DNA from: JAPOQD01 sp964620555
Lineage (GTDB): Bacteria; Pseudomonadota; Gammaproteobacteria; Pseudomonadales; Halieaceae
NCBI GenBank assembly: GCA_964620555.1
Contig: CAZUGZ010000049.1
Location: 1-13,934 of the forward strand
Direction: 5' to 3'
DNA length: 13,934 nucleotides
Shown here: positions 13,931-13,934 of the stretch, piece after piece
Layout of the letters: every line of letters starts with the position of its first letter
Position numbering within the stretch: position 1 is the first letter of the stretch
The notes under the pieces: model-generated
What the model saw: the letters and a program-made list of their open reading frames with translations, nothing else
Databases searched by the model: none
What the model was told of the DNA's origin: nothing
Made by a program: the position numbers and the translations under genes

Positions 13931-13934
13931 ATTC

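Noticed and set aside
1..13934. CRISPR arrays, tRNA or rRNA genes, insertion sequences, prophage or toxin–antitoxin modules
   Set aside because: No regularly spaced repeats, cloverleaf-like sequence, transposase motifs or small paired genes were seen on either strand.

Overview
The window looks like part of a gammaproteobacterial chromosome with high GC content. The evidence is the gene order ftsK–lolA–rarA–serS–cysG, a core order in this class (the serS–cysG adjacency recalls Pseudomonas and relatives), together with the protein sequences. A caa3-type oxidase subunit II of this design suggests an aerobic, perhaps marine, lineage; that is inference and I cannot name a genus. I see no phage, transposon, CRISPR, rRNA or tRNA signal.

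Region 1 (1–5018, + strand) is a tight housekeeping run: the end of ftsK (chromosome segregation), lolA (lipoprotein carrier), rarA (replication-fork AAA+ ATPase), serS (seryl-tRNA synthetase) and cysG (trifunctional siroheme synthase). Most neighbours overlap or lie within a few bases; the only real gap, 64 bp, is before serS.

Region 2 (5090–9376, – strand) converges on cysG. It is a complete four-gene ABC importer of the spermidine/putrescine type, transcribed in the order ATPase, binding protein, permease 1, permease 2, with start/stop overlaps or a 2-nt gap. A large bulged inverted repeat lies at the convergent cysG end. Permease 1 carries a periplasmic insertion of about 140 residues.

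Region 3 (9482–11572, – strand) is prc, the periplasmic tail-specific protease, 105 bp upstream of the transporter and probably starting with TTG.

Region 4 (11573–11908) is the divergent spacer between prc and the oxidase genes. It holds terminator-like and mutually exclusive inverted repeats that no gene call explains; this is the most interesting unexplained sequence here.

Region 5 (11909–13934, + strand) starts a respiratory operon: cyoE/ctaB (heme O synthase) followed by coxB, a cytochrome c oxidase subunit II with a CuA site and a fused C-terminal c-type heme domain. A purine-rich, ribosome-binding-like stretch at the window edge suggests another gene follows, probably oxidase subunit I.

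Most of the window is ordinary, well-known gene content. I find no convincing new multi-gene system. The best leads are small: the prc–cyoE spacer, repeats before the transporter operon, and the cysG-end hairpin.
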